64,000 bases of DNA from Legionella shakespearei DSM 23087. Lineage in GTDB: Bacteria; Pseudomonadota; Gammaproteobacteria; Legionellales; Legionellaceae. A program made the position numbers and the translations under genes. The notes beneath the pieces are model-generated. The model worked only from the letters and a program-made list of their open reading frames with translations. It did no database searches and had not been told where the DNA came from. Shown piece after piece: positions 27,202 to 37,008 of the stretch; position 1 is the first letter of the stretch, and every line of letters starts with the position of its first letter. The stretch lies in NCBI RefSeq assembly GCF_000373765.1, contig NZ_KB892415.1, forward strand, positions 1-64,000. The letters run 5' to 3'.

Positions 27202-29193
27202 ATGAAAGACTTATTTAAAATTTATTCAAATTACCAGCCTGCTGGTGATCAGCCTACTGCAATAGCTTCATTAATTGACGGCCTGGAATCCGGCTTGGCC
27301 AAACAAACACTATTAGGTGTAACCGGCTCCGGTAAAACCTTTACTATAGCTCATGTTATTCAGGCCATGAAAAGGCCTACTTTAATCATGGCGCCCAATA
27401 AAACGCTTGCGGCCCAACTCTATGGCGAGTTTAAAGCCTTCTTTCCCGACAATGCAGTAGAATATTTCGTGTCCTATTACGATTATTACCAGCCTGAAGC
27501 GTATGTCCCTTCTTCAGATACCTTTATAGAAAAAGATTCATCCATTAATGAACATATAGAGCAGATGCGTTTATCTGCGACTAAAGCACTCATTGAGCGT
27601 AAAGACGCGATTATTGTTGCTACCGTTTCTGCAATCTATGGTCTGGGTGATCCCGATTCCTATCTACGTATGGTATTACATCTATCCCGTGGAGAACAAT
27701 CAGGGCAGCGTAAAATTTTAAAGCGTCTTGCGGAAATGCAATACACCCGCAGTACTATGAGCCTGGAGCGTGGTCAGTTCAGAGTGCATGGTGATGTGAT
27801 TGATATTTTTCCAGCTGATTCAGAAAAAGAAGCGATACGGGTAGAGTTATTTGATGATGAAATCGAAAACATTGCCCGCTTTGATCCTTTGACAGGTGAA
27901 ATCCTGCATCGCCTGCCCCGTGTTACCATTTTCCCTAAAACTCACTTTGTGACCCCGCGCGAGCGCATTTTAGAGACGGTGGATTTGGTAAAAGATGAAT
28001 TGCAGCACAGGCTTGAAGAGTTTAACAGACAAAACAAACTGGTCGAAGCGCAACGTCTGGAACAACGTACTTATTTTGATATAGAAATGATGTTGGAACT
28101 GGGATATTGCTCGGGCATTGAAAATTACTCGCGTTATTTATCTGGCCGCCAGGAAGGGGAGCCACCGCCGACCTTATTTGATTATTTGCCGCCCGAAGCC
28201 TTGCTCATCATTGATGAATCACATGTTACTGTACCGCAGATTGGTGGAATGTATAAAGGCGACCGCTCACGGAAAGAAACCCTGGTAAATTATGGTTTTC
28301 GTCTGCCCTCCGCTCTGGATAACCGCCCCATGCGCTTTGAAGAATTTGAAGGCCGCTCGCCGCAAACCATTTACATTTCTGCAACTCCTGGTCCTTATGA
28401 ACAGGATCATTCTGACAATGTTGCAGAACAGGTCGTCAGACCTACCGGTTTGATTGATCCTGAAGTAGAAATCAGACCCGTCAGAACTCAGGTTGATGAT
28501 TTGATGTCTGAAATTCGCCAGGTAATCAAAGACGGCGGACGTGTTTTGGTGACCACTTTAACAAAACGAATGGCTGAGGATTTAACCGATTATCTGACTG
28601 AACATGGTGTTAAAGTGCGATATCTCCATTCTGACGTGGATACGGTAGAGCGTGTAGAAATCATTCGCGATTTGCGTCTGGGAGAGTTTGATGTTTTAGT
28701 AGGCATTAACTTGTTGCGCGAAGGACTGGATATGCCTGAAGTTGCTCTGGTTGCTATCCTTGATGCGGATAAGGAAGGATTTTTACGCTCCGATCGTTCC
28801 CTGATTCAGACTATTGGCCGAGCTGCCCGTAATGTGAAGGGTCGGGCTATACTTTATGCAGATAAGATTACGGGTTCCATGAAACGCGCATTGGATGAAA
28901 CACAACGGCGCCGCGAAAAGCAAAAAGCTTTTAATGAGCAACATGGCATTACTCCTATAGGAATTAACAAATCAGTTGCTGATATTCTGGAAGGTGCATA
29001 CATAGGTAAACGTAAGACGACCGTAGCTGAAAAAACACCGGAGTACATGCACTGGTCGCAACAGGAATTGGTCAAGCAAATCAATGTTCTGGAAAAGCAA
29101 ATGTATGTACATGCCAAAAATATGGAGTTTGAGCTGGCAGCGAAAGTAAGGGATGAATACCTTTTAATGAAAGAGCAATTACTTAAGATATAA
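27202..29193 (+). CDS. uvrB: Excinuclease ABC subunit B
   Basis: The 663 residues are the full length of UvrB, the damage-verifying helicase of nucleotide excision repair, which is loaded by UvrA and cut by UvrC. The Walker A motif GVTGSGKT is at 39-46. The beta-hairpin region with [12 protein letters not shown] (~93-104), DESH (~335), the helicase motifs QTIGRAARN near 530 and the C-terminal UVR coiled-coil (about 625-660) are all present. The N-terminus matches E. coli UvrB, so the start is right even though no ribosome site is visible. Confidence 0.97.
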   Translation: MKDLFKIYSNYQPAGDQPTAIASLIDGLESGLAKQTLLGVTGSGKTFTIAHVIQAMKRPTLIMAPNKTLAAQLYGEFKAFFPDNAVEYFVSYYDYYQPEAYVPSSDTFIEKDSSINEHIEQMRLSATKALIERKDAIIVATVSAIYGLGDPDSYLRMVLHLSRGEQSGQRKILKRLAEMQYTRSTMSLERGQFRVHGDVIDIFPADSEKEAIRVELFDDEIENIARFDPLTGEILHRLPRVTIFPKTHFVTPRERILETVDLVKDELQHRLEEFNRQNKLVEAQRLEQRTYFDIEMMLELGYCSGIENYSRYLSGRQEGEPPPTLFDYLPPEALLIIDESHVTVPQIGGMYKGDRSRKETLVNYGFRLPSALDNRPMRFEEFEGRSPQTIYISATPGPYEQDHSDNVAEQVVRPTGLIDPEVEIRPVRTQVDDLMSEIRQVIKDGGRVLVTTLTKRMAEDLTDYLTEHGVKVRYLHSDVDTVERVEIIRDLRLGEFDVLVGINLLREGLDMPEVALVAILDADKEGFLRSDRSLIQTIGRAARNVKGRAILYADKITGSMKRALDETQRRREKQKAFNEQHGITPIGINKSVADILEGAYIGKRKTTVAEKTPEYMHWSQQELVKQINVLEKQMYVHAKNMEFELAAKVRDEYLLMKEQLLKI

Positions 29194-29465
29194 CCCGACA
29201 GCATCGATTTTGAACCCTGAGGTTCAAGTGGGGGGCGGATGAATCGGTTCAGGCTTCCCACTGCAGGGTGGGCTTGCACAACGCCAATTTCAGGATGCTC
29301 CCCTGTCTGTGAGTGTTGGTTCTAAAATCACTCGCCAGCGGGTTATAGTTAGAGTATATACCCATGACGGTGTAAATTGTACTCTTTAGGCAAATTGATT
29401 TTTTTATAGCCCGTATTCGCGCATGGACATCAAGAGTACAGGGGGGAGTAGTGCCGCTTCCCCCA

Positions 29466-29528
29466 GATCCACGTCGTCCTGAGCGCGGCATGGTACCAAG
29501 ATGTGGAGCTCCTTCGCGCAAAAAGATG
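29466..29528. repeat. REP-like pair, family C (degenerate)
   Basis: gatccacgtcgtcctgagcg (29466) and an inverted ctccttcgcgcaaaaagatg (29509) flank a 23-bp middle. It is a shortened, diverged version of the double copy at 59241-59341. Confidence 0.6.
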
Positions 29529-29544
29529 TACCCAGGACCTGAAG

Positions 29545-29805
29545 TATCTCCACGAAAATGATTTATTTATGAGTCCTGCATTTCCTGTTTGCTTATGCGC
29601 TCATTACCTAAAGAAAACCGAGCCGCGACCGTAAGGGAGCGGAAATTTTGGATGTACACCTAATGAGAAATCAATCATGGAGTGCATCGAACTGTTCCGC
29701 TTCCTCACGGTCGCGGCTCGGTTTTCTTGGCATGATGCTCTTTTGTATTCTTGATTAGCGAGTCACAATACAGGTTCAGGGGGAAATTTCGTGGGGATTC
29801 CTCAG
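29545..29805. repeat. Family B element lacking outer arms
   Basis: It matches 19410-19671 closely through its whole length, including the inner ccgagccgcgaccgt inverted repeat, but has no 52-bp outer arms. Confidence 0.85.
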
Positions 29806-29856
29806 CTCAGGACAACGAGAGCTTAAAGAAGAGACGTGACGGTTGATTATGCAAAC

Positions 29857-31527
29857 TTATTTTTTGTGAGACACTTTTTTAGACAATAATCGTTTAAAAT
29901 CGGTAGCTGTTACTGCGCGGGAAAAATAAAAGCCCTGTCCATAAGTGCAGCCGAGTTCTTTTAATTGTTCCAGAGTAGCTTCGTCTGCAATACCATCAGC
30001 CATAGCTTCTAATCCTAAAGTCTGGGCCAATTTAATAATGGCTTCTACAATTTTTGCCTTTTTGGCATCTTTCGTCATTTTTAATACATAAGATTTTTCA
30101 ATTTTAATGTCATCAATAGGATAATTGGTTAAATAAATAAAGGAAGAATAACCACTGCAAAAATCATCTATGGATAATTTAATGCCCATAGTAGATAACT
30201 GCTCCAATACTTCTTTTGTTGTAGCCTGATCGGTTAAACATGCCCTTTCTGTAAACTCCAGTTTCAAAAATTCAGGGGCAACTTCATAATCACGCAATAA
30301 TTTTTCAATAAATCCTGGCAATTCCCTGTCAGAAGCATCCTTTACAGATAAATTAACAGAGGCAGACAGCATATAGCCGGCTTCATGCCAGCTTGCAATT
30401 TGCTTAATAACCCCTTTAAGCATAAAGGCAGTCAAAAGATGAATTAAACTGGTTCCCTCAACCAAAGGGATAAATTTTTCTGCACTCAGGATACCATAAA
30501 CAGGGTGTTCGAAACGGACCAATGATTCAGCGCCAACGATTTTTCCGCTGGCCAGCTCAACCAGAGGTTGGTAATAAATTTCCAGATCATTGTTTTCTAT
30601 AGAGCGTTTCAACTCATTAAGCATGATTTTATTTTGGGTGAAATCCTCTTCCATCCCGGTATTGTAAAGGGTGTAAGGGCGGCCTTCTTTGCGCGCATGG
30701 TGGACCGCAATACTCGCATTATGCAGTAATGTTTCTGCCTCCTCTCCGTGGGCAGGATAAATAGCCATTCCAGAGGTAGTCGTGATGTTAATGTTAATAC
30801 CATCAATCATCAGGTTGGCGGTGATTAATTTTAGCAAGGAAGATAACAATTCATCGGCATTAAAATCCTTTTTCAGGCGCGGCAGTAACAGGGCAAATTC
30901 ATCGCTGTGCAGACGTGCCACTATATTGATGCCAAGTGATACTTGTAACATATAAGGATCGATTAAAATCCCTTTTAATTTCTCGGCAAACTGAATTATA
31001 ACAGTATTGGCATTGAAGGTACCGAAGTTATAATTAATATTCTGGAAGTCATTGATTTTTATGACAATGACAGCAAGCTGGCCTTGATTTCCCAATTGTT
31101 GGATATCATGATCGATTTGTTCTGTAAACATGCGTGCGTTGGGTAAATTAGTCAGGCTGTCGTGATTGCTTTCATATTTAAGTTTTAATTCGAGGTTATT
31201 GCTGATATTCAGAAACTCTTTGGTTCTGTCACCAAGAAAAGACTGGGCTTTGTCAACCAGACCTTCACAAAAGGCCTGTCCCCAATACCCAAACATAAAA
31301 GGAGTTAAATTCAAAATCCAGATTGCCGGATTGGACTTCTGGGCCAGGATAAACCCTGCCAGGCTCACTTCACCAGTCATCTGATAAGAAACAACGAGGC
31401 TTGCAATCAGAATACTGCTTAATGCAATGGCTAAGCCTAAAAACGTATAACGGTTTACATGGCTTTTAAGGATAATGCTACTTGGTGTGATGTTATTTTT
31501 AATGTTCATTATTGATAACAATTCCAT
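29857..31527 (-). CDS. Membrane-anchored GGDEF-EAL protein with degenerate active sites
   Basis: The 556-residue protein has two N-terminal membrane helices (about 30-50 and 70-90), GGDEF (~110-275) and EAL (~290-550). The cyclase signature is HSDEF instead of GGDEF, so GTP cyclisation is probably lost. The EAL domain keeps an ESL variant, the NLS asparagine, LEFTE, DDFCSGYSS and the lysine, but has MADGI where active enzymes have AEG(V/I), replacing a catalytic glutamate with aspartate. It may bind c-di-GMP or GTP as a receptor. An internal ATG at 31509 is also possible. Confidence 0.85.
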   Translation of the reverse strand: MELLSIMNIKNNITPSSIILKSHVNRYTFLGLAIALSSILIASLVVSYQMTGEVSLAGFILAQKSNPAIWILNLTPFMFGYWGQAFCEGLVDKAQSFLGDRTKEFLNISNNLELKLKYESNHDSLTNLPNARMFTEQIDHDIQQLGNQGQLAVIVIKINDFQNINYNFGTFNANTVIIQFAEKLKGILIDPYMLQVSLGINIVARLHSDEFALLLPRLKKDFNADELLSSLLKLITANLMIDGININITTTSGMAIYPAHGEEAETLLHNASIAVHHARKEGRPYTLYNTGMEEDFTQNKIMLNELKRSIENNDLEIYYQPLVELASGKIVGAESLVRFEHPVYGILSAEKFIPLVEGTSLIHLLTAFMLKGVIKQIASWHEAGYMLSASVNLSVKDASDRELPGFIEKLLRDYEVAPEFLKLEFTERACLTDQATTKEVLEQLSTMGIKLSIDDFCSGYSSFIYLTNYPIDDIKIEKSYVLKMTKDAKKAKIVEAIIKLAQTLGLEAMADGIADEATLEQLKELGCTYGQGFYFSRAVTATDFKRLLSKKVSHKK

Positions 31528-31616
31528 TTAATTATTAGGATCTGTTGACAGACTCTGGACAGCAGAAACTCCCTATTAAATTATGAGTTTCGGATAAGAA
31601 AGTTGTTTGAGCCAGT

Positions 31617-31758
31617 GTTTACCTCGATCGGCTGAGGAAGCGCGATAGCGCTGTCTCGAAGCCTTGGCACGGTGCTAAGGCTTCGAGACGAGGCTACCGC
31701 CTCTCCTCAGCCCGAACGGCATCGAAGTAACGACTGGATAAAACAAGCTTCTTATCCG
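31617..31758. repeat. Family B arms-only relative
   Basis: A degraded left arm (cgatcggctgagg) and a right arm starting cctcagcccgaacggcatcg at 31705 flank a cttcgagac hairpin. It resembles the outer part of the 19358-19760 element with the centre deleted. It fills most of the gap between two minus-strand genes. Confidence 0.75.
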
Positions 31759-31826
31759 AAAACTCACGTTAAATTAAGTATAGCTGATCAAATTTCAATT
31801 GAACCCATAGGATCGTTACCTTGGTG

Positions 31827-33398
31827 TTAAAATGTATCAGGGTCGGCCTTATCCCACCAGATTTTGAGGTATTCAGGAATATTGGTTCCCAACAATTGTC
31901 CTGGCGAAAGATATTCATAGATTTCATCAAATGACCGCACTTGATCCACATCAATACGACGCATGATGTGGCTGGGATTTAAATCGCTGGGATTATCCAG
32001 GCCCAAGGCTCCCACCATTTCCAAAAAGCTTTTCATAGTGTTTTTATGGAAATTTGCTATATGATGTTTCTTTTCATCGACTACCAGACCATATTGCAGG
32101 CGTTCATTTTGTGTGGCGACCCCTGTGGGGCAGGTATTGGCATTGCATTGTCTCGACTGAATGCATCCCGCTGCCATCATCATGGCGCGCGCTGAATTAC
32201 ACATGTCAGCACCGAGAGCAATATTGGTTACCATATCAAAACCATTAGCCACTTTGCCGCTGCAGATGATACGAATTTTATCGCGAACGTTTATGCCTAC
32301 CAAAGCATTGTGGACAAACACCAGGCCTGCCTCTAAAGGGGTGCCTATAAAATTAACGTATTCTACCGGTGCTGCCCCTGTACCCCCTTCGGCACCATCA
32401 ACGGTAATAAAATCGGGTAAAATATTGGTTTTTAGCATGGCTTTGCAAATTGCGAAAAACTCATCTCTGCGTCCAAGGCATAATTTGAAACCAACTGGTT
32501 TTCCTCCAGAAAGCTCCCGTAGCTTTTGCAGAAAATGGAGCAAACCGGTGGGGGTATCAAAAGCGGTGTGTGCTATGGGGGATAATACATCTTTACCCAT
32601 TTTAACTTTTCTTACTTTGGCTATTTCTTCGGTTAATTTAGCAGCAGGCAATATGCCTCCGTGCGATGGCTTGGCACCCTGCGACAACTTGACTTCAATC
32701 ATTTTCACTTCATCGCGATTGGCTTCTATTGCAAATTCCTTATCATCAAAGTTACCGTCTTCGTCGCGGCAACCAAAATAGGCAGTGCCTATCTGGAAAA
32801 TGATATCGCCTCCCTGCAGATGGTGCTGGCTTAAACCACCTTCACCCGTATTATGGGCAAAGCCGCCTATCATTGCGCCACGATTAAGCGCCATCAGGGC
32901 ATTGGCGGATAACGCACCGAAGCTCATTGCTGAAATATTGAGGCGTGAGGCACTGTAAGGCTTTTTACAATCAGGCCCGCCGACTAAAATACGCTCCTCA
33001 ACCTCGGATGCATGTTTGGGAACCAGGGAATGCAAGGCCCAGGTATAACCGACACTCAAAATATCCCTGCCCGTACCAAAAGGTATGGTATCGCGCAGGT
33101 TTTTAGCGCGCTGATACACCAGAGAGCGTGTTTCACGGCTAAAAGGCAATTCACTTTCATCGGTTGCAATAAAATATTGTTGAATCTCCGGGCGAAGAAA
33201 CTCAAGAAAATAACGCACATGTCCCAAAACTGGAAAGTTGCGTAATAAAGTATGCTTTTTCTGAGTGATATCATAGATCCAAAGGATGATGACGGGAATC
33301 ATGAAACCGATAAACCATTTTACATCGTGAAGCATGGCAAAGAAGGCCAGCAGGACTAATAATACTACCCCAAATCCAATGTACCATTGGCGTCTCAT
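31827..33398 (-). CDS. FMN-binding glutamate synthase-like protein
   Basis: The 523-residue protein has two N-terminal membrane segments (residues 5-42) and then a glutamate-synthase alpha-type TIM barrel with FMN and Fe-S motifs. I see SFGALSANALMALN, GEGGLSQHHLQGGD, TVDGAEGGTGAAP and a cysteine cluster CIQSRQCNANTCPTGVATQ typical of the 3Fe-4S site. Stand-alone proteins of this kind lack the amidotransferase domain, so their reaction in the cell is not settled. AAGGA precedes the ATG. It lies 49 bp upstream of the zapA stop on the same strand. Confidence 0.85.
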   Translation of the reverse strand: MRRQWYIGFGVVLLVLLAFFAMLHDVKWFIGFMIPVIILWIYDITQKKHTLLRNFPVLGHVRYFLEFLRPEIQQYFIATDESELPFSRETRSLVYQRAKNLRDTIPFGTGRDILSVGYTWALHSLVPKHASEVEERILVGGPDCKKPYSASRLNISAMSFGALSANALMALNRGAMIGGFAHNTGEGGLSQHHLQGGDIIFQIGTAYFGCRDEDGNFDDKEFAIEANRDEVKMIEVKLSQGAKPSHGGILPAAKLTEEIAKVRKVKMGKDVLSPIAHTAFDTPTGLLHFLQKLRELSGGKPVGFKLCLGRRDEFFAICKAMLKTNILPDFITVDGAEGGTGAAPVEYVNFIGTPLEAGLVFVHNALVGINVRDKIRIICSGKVANGFDMVTNIALGADMCNSARAMMMAAGCIQSRQCNANTCPTGVATQNERLQYGLVVDEKKHHIANFHKNTMKSFLEMVGALGLDNPSDLNPSHIMRRIDVDQVRSFDEIYEYLSPGQLLGTNIPEYLKIWWDKADPDTF

Positions 33399-33446
33399 GA
33401 TTAAGTCCTTTTAATTTTTATTATTAACTAAGAGTATAGAACGATC

Positions 33447-33764
33447 TTAATCCGTTTGGGGTAAATCATCATCTCCACCAACGGTTTTATTTATTTTACT
33501 TTCCAGCGAAGTAATAAACTGGGTTACTTGCAGCCGCTGTTGTTCCTGTTCATTTTTGGAAATGACCAGTTCATGGCTTATATCCAGAGCAGCAAGCAAT
33601 AAAATCTGGAAATTATCCAGCTTTTTGAATTTGTTTTTGTTGGACAGCATTTTTTCATTAAGTCTGTCAGCCGCCAGTGATAAATTGCTTTCTTCGCCTT
33701 CGGGGCATTTGATTTCGTATGATTTATTCAACAATTTAACTTTACAGGGTTTGATATTAGTCAT
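33447..33764 (-). CDS. zapA: Cell division protein ZapA
   Basis: The 105 residues from MTNIKPCKVK have the ZapA N-terminal beta-hairpin (KVKLLNKSYEIKCPEGEE), a helix with AADRLNEKM, and a C-terminal coiled coil. ZapA bundles FtsZ filaments at the septum. The longer frame, to 33953, overlaps the divergent gene and is not used. It lies back to back with ygfB, the arrangement of zapA and ygfB in many gammaproteobacteria. No 6S RNA is visible in the short gap after it. Confidence 0.9.
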   Translation of the reverse strand: MTNIKPCKVKLLNKSYEIKCPEGEESNLSLAADRLNEKMLSNKNKFKKLDNFQILLLAALDISHELVISKNEQEQQRLQVTQFITSLESKINKTVGGDDDLPQTD

Positions 33765-33894
33765 TATTATGCCTTGCCTTTTCCCATTAGTGGAAATAGT
33801 AACAATTTTGAATGAATGCAGCAAATAATGGTGCTGTAGGTGAACACTTTTTGTAAATCGGTTATCATTAAATCTTTTTTTAGCTGAGCGAATT

Positions 33895-34476
33895 ATGTCT
33901 GCAGAAAATACCCCTTTGCATTTGCCAGAGTATGACTCTTTTGTTGAAACCATTGACGTATTAGCCCTTGAAATTTCAGGGAGCGAGTTGCATGGAATGA
34001 TGTGCGGTTACCTGTGTGCAGGAGCAGACAGTCAGGGTGAGGCTTATTTGCGTGCCTTGTTAAATAATAAAAAGGATGAAGCGAGCAGAAGCGCGCTCTT
34101 GGCCATGTTTGCTGTGTTTTCCGTAAGCCAGCAGCAGATTAATAATTTTGATTTTGAATTTGAAATGCTGCTTCCTGATGAGGATGAAGCCTTAATCGAT
34201 CGTGCCCAGGCTTTTGCTGACTGGTGCGATGGTTTTACCCAAGGCTTAACCATGGCTGGTGTAGGCATGGATCAATTCTACGAAGAGGAAGCTCAGGAAG
34301 CGTTGCAACACATCATCGAATTTGCAGAACTTGATTGCACTACTCTGGATGTTGACGAAGAAGATGAAAAAGCATTAATGGAAGTGAGTGAATACGCACG
34401 TCTGGCTGTAATCCGCCTGCATGGTGATTTGGTCATGAATGAGAGGGAGCGCGGCGGCGCAGGAACAACTCATTAG
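33895..34476 (+). CDS. ygfB: YgfB/UPF0149 family protein
   Basis: The 193-residue acidic protein has the UPF0149 pattern: an ELHGMMCGYLCAG motif near 30, FADWCDGFTQGL near 105 and DEEDEKALMEVSEYAR near 160. Its molecular function is not firmly known. It is the first gene of ygfB-pepP-ubiH-ubiI, as in E. coli, and is 29 bp before pepP. Conserved order strengthens the call. Confidence 0.92.
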   Translation: MSAENTPLHLPEYDSFVETIDVLALEISGSELHGMMCGYLCAGADSQGEAYLRALLNNKKDEASRSALLAMFAVFSVSQQQINNFDFEFEMLLPDEDEALIDRAQAFADWCDGFTQGLTMAGVGMDQFYEEEAQEALQHIIEFAELDCTTLDVDEEDEKALMEVSEYARLAVIRLHGDLVMNERERGGAGTTH

Positions 34477-34505
34477 CAATTCGGTTTATTTAAAAGGACA
34501 TTGAT

Positions 34506-35813
34506 ATGATTAGCCAAGAAGAATATAAGGCGCGAAGAAAAAAACTGGCGCAACAATTACCTGAAGACAGTGTGGCAATTATTCCTGCTGCCCATGAATT
34601 ATTACGCAATGGCGACACGCACTACCGGTTTCGCCAGGACAGTGATTTTTATTATTTGACTGGATTTAATGAACCGGATGCCTTATTGGTCATCACTGGT
34701 GGTAAAGACAGTAAAAGCATCTTGTTTAATCGTGCCCGCAATCCTGCTGAAGAGCAATGGACCGGAAAACGTCTGGGACAAGATGGCGCTGAAAACCAGT
34801 TGGGCATGCATGCGGCATTTCCAGTAAACACTATCAAAGAAAAATTGCCTGAATTACTCGCTGGATCTGCAGCGATTTATTACGCCCTTGGTCGTAATCC
34901 TTCATTAGAAAAACAAGTGATACAGGCTTTAAGAGCGGTGAAAGCCCAGGTGCGCCGAGGAGTCAAAGCGCCTGAATCCCTATGCGATCTGGAGCCAATT
35001 TTAAGTGAAATGCGTTTGTTTAAGAGCGAGGCGGAACTTGACTTAATGCGTCGTGCAGCCAGCATTTCTGTGGATGCCCATAAACGGGCCATGCAAGCAT
35101 GCAAAAACCTGGAGCATGAGTATCAGCTGGAAGCTGAGCTGATTCATGAATTCAGTCGCCATGGGTGTCGCAGCGTGGCTTATGATCCCATAGTGGGTGG
35201 TGGTGAAAACGCCTGCATCCTGCATTATACAGATAATGATCAGCCTCTACGCAGCGGCGATCTGGTACTTATTGATGCCGGGGGCGAATACGGTAATTAT
35301 GCGGCGGACATCACACGTACTTTTCCTGTTAATGGTAAGTTCAGCCCAGAACAAAAAAGCATCTATGAATTGGTACTTAAGTCACAAAAAGCAGGAATTG
35401 CAGCCATCAAACCGGGCTTGCCCTGGAATGGCGTGCAACAGATTATAGTGCGTATTCTTACTGAAGGCCTGTGCGAATTAGGACTTTTACACGGCTCAGT
35501 TGATGAGCTGATTGCCAAAGAAGCGTATAAACCCTTCTACATGCATAATTCAGGACATTGGTTAGGTCTGGACGTGCACGATAGCGGGCGCTACAAAGTA
35601 AATAATGAATGGCGGCCTTTAGAAGCTGGAATGGTATTAACCGTTGAACCCGGCTTATACATCAGTGCTGGCACGCCGGGTGTTGATAAGCGTTGGTGGA
35701 ATATCGGTGTCCGGATTGAAGATGACGTACTGGTCACCAAGACCGGGCATGAAGTGTTAACTGCGGCTTTGCCCGTTGATGTAGATGAAATTGAGGCTTT
35801 AATGCGTGGCTGA
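34506..35813 (+). CDS. pepP: Xaa-Pro aminopeptidase (aminopeptidase P II)
   Basis: The 435 residues comprise an N-terminal creatinase-like domain (1-170) and a pita-bread metallopeptidase (175-435). Metal ligands are seen in DAGGEYGNYAADITR, HNSGHWLGLDVHD, VEPGLY and RIEDDV. It removes the first residue when the second is proline. AAGGAC precedes the ATG. The last 8 bases overlap the ubiH start, so translation is probably coupled. Confidence 0.95.
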   Translation: MISQEEYKARRKKLAQQLPEDSVAIIPAAHELLRNGDTHYRFRQDSDFYYLTGFNEPDALLVITGGKDSKSILFNRARNPAEEQWTGKRLGQDGAENQLGMHAAFPVNTIKEKLPELLAGSAAIYYALGRNPSLEKQVIQALRAVKAQVRRGVKAPESLCDLEPILSEMRLFKSEAELDLMRRAASISVDAHKRAMQACKNLEHEYQLEAELIHEFSRHGCRSVAYDPIVGGGENACILHYTDNDQPLRSGDLVLIDAGGEYGNYAADITRTFPVNGKFSPEQKSIYELVLKSQKAGIAAIKPGLPWNGVQQIIVRILTEGLCELGLLHGSVDELIAKEAYKPFYMHNSGHWLGLDVHDSGRYKVNNEWRPLEAGMVLTVEPGLYISAGTPGVDKRWWNIGVRIEDDVLVTKTGHEVLTAALPVDVDEIEALMRG

Positions 35814-37008
35814 CAGACAGGTAGATGTACTTATAGTTGGTGGTGGTTTAACAGGCGCTGCCCTTATGCTTGCTTTGCAAGGTTTGGGCTATAGCGCTTT
35901 ATTAGTGGAAAGCAGGGCATTTTCCGATAAGGTAAATCCTGATTTTGATGCCCGCTCCCTGGCCTTATCTCCAGCCAGCCAGCGCATTTTAAGCAGTATA
36001 GGTGTTTGGGATATTCTTAAACAATACGCGATGGGCATTCACCGGATTCATGTGTCCGACCAATATCGTTTTGGGGCATCCCGTTTGCAGGGTGATGAGC
36101 AAAATCCCTTAGGCTATGTTGTGGAAATGCACTACATCAGCATGGCGTTACACCAAGTTCTGAACAGCAATCAGGTTTTAGCTCCGGCCACACTGAACTC
36201 CCTGAACTTAAACAATAATACCGCCACCATAATGATGGCAGATGGTGAAATAAAGGTTACAGCGCAGCTCATCGTTGCTGCTGATGGTACTGATTCTGCG
36301 GTACGTAAATTCTGTGATCTATCCGCAACTACTAAAGAATATAACCAACATGCGATTGTCACCAATATTGGTTTAAGCAAACCTCATGAGCATCAGGCTT
36401 ATGAGCGTTTTACTGCCCATGGTCCCTTGGCGCTCTTGCCTTTACCTGAGAAACGCATGTCATTGGTTTGGGCTATGACACCTGAAAAAGCAAGGCAAGC
36501 AATGAGCTTGGATGATGCTGCCTTCCTTAAAGAATTACAGCAAGCTTTTGGTTACAGGCTAGGGCGCTTTGCCAAAACTGGAAAACGGGTTTCTTTTCCC
36601 TTAAGACAGGTATTGATGCAAAGGCAGGCTCAATGGCCTGTGGTTTTTGTTGGCAATGCGGCTCATACCTTACACCCTGTCGCAGGGCAAGGCTTCAATT
36701 TGGGTTTGCGTGATGTGGCAACTTTGGCGCAGTGCATTGCCAAACAAGGTTTGAACGCTGCGATGCTTGATGACTATCTGCAGTTAAGAAACCACGATCA
36801 ACAGATCATTACTCGTTTTACCGATGGCTTGGTTCAGTTATTTTCCAGCCGTATTCCCGGCGTAGGTTTAGCTCGCGACTTGGGTTTAATTGTTCTGGAT
36901 AATTGTGCCCCTTTAAAAAATTTACTGGCGCGTTATGCCCGTGGTTTTGGCGGTGTTATTCCCGATTTGGTTTGTGATATTGCGTTAAATTCCGGAGAAG
37001 TAAAATGA
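35806..37008 (+). CDS. ubiH: Ubiquinone biosynthesis hydroxylase UbiH
   Basis: The 400-residue FAD monooxygenase adds the C6-type hydroxyl during ubiquinone synthesis. The FAD-binding GGGLTGAALMLAL (~11-23), a DG motif (AADGTDSAVRKF) and GNAAHTLHPVAGQGFNLGLRD are all present. It starts with GTG inside the pepP end, with GAGG upstream. It overlaps the next gene by 4 bp (ATGA). Which of the two hydroxylases attacks which ring carbon is inferred from gene order. Confidence 0.9.
   Translation: MADRQVDVLIVGGGLTGAALMLALQGLGYSALLVESRAFSDKVNPDFDARSLALSPASQRILSSIGVWDILKQYAMGIHRIHVSDQYRFGASRLQGDEQNPLGYVVEMHYISMALHQVLNSNQVLAPATLNSLNLNNNTATIMMADGEIKVTAQLIVAADGTDSAVRKFCDLSATTKEYNQHAIVTNIGLSKPHEHQAYERFTAHGPLALLPLPEKRMSLVWAMTPEKARQAMSLDDAAFLKELQQAFGYRLGRFAKTGKRVSFPLRQVLMQRQAQWPVVFVGNAAHTLHPVAGQGFNLGLRDVATLAQCIAKQGLNAAMLDDYLQLRNHDQQIITRFTDGLVQLFSSRIPGVGLARDLGLIVLDNCAPLKNLLARYARGFGGVIPDLVCDIALNSGEVK

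Larger units (their letters stand above)
29194..29856. other. 663-bp gap, mostly repeats
   Basis: The gap begins with a gaaccctgaggttc palindrome after uvrB. It then holds a fragment of family A (about 29407), a family C pair (29466-29528) and a family B copy (29545-29805). No convincing gene is seen. Confidence 0.6.

Noticed and set aside
32161-32781. Plus-strand 206-residue frame
   Set aside because: It is antisense to the highly conserved glutamate-synthase-like gene, whose motifs are clear.
33399-33446. 6S RNA after zapA
   Set aside because: In many Gammaproteobacteria ssrS follows zapA, but only 48 bp are here and no long hairpin is visible.
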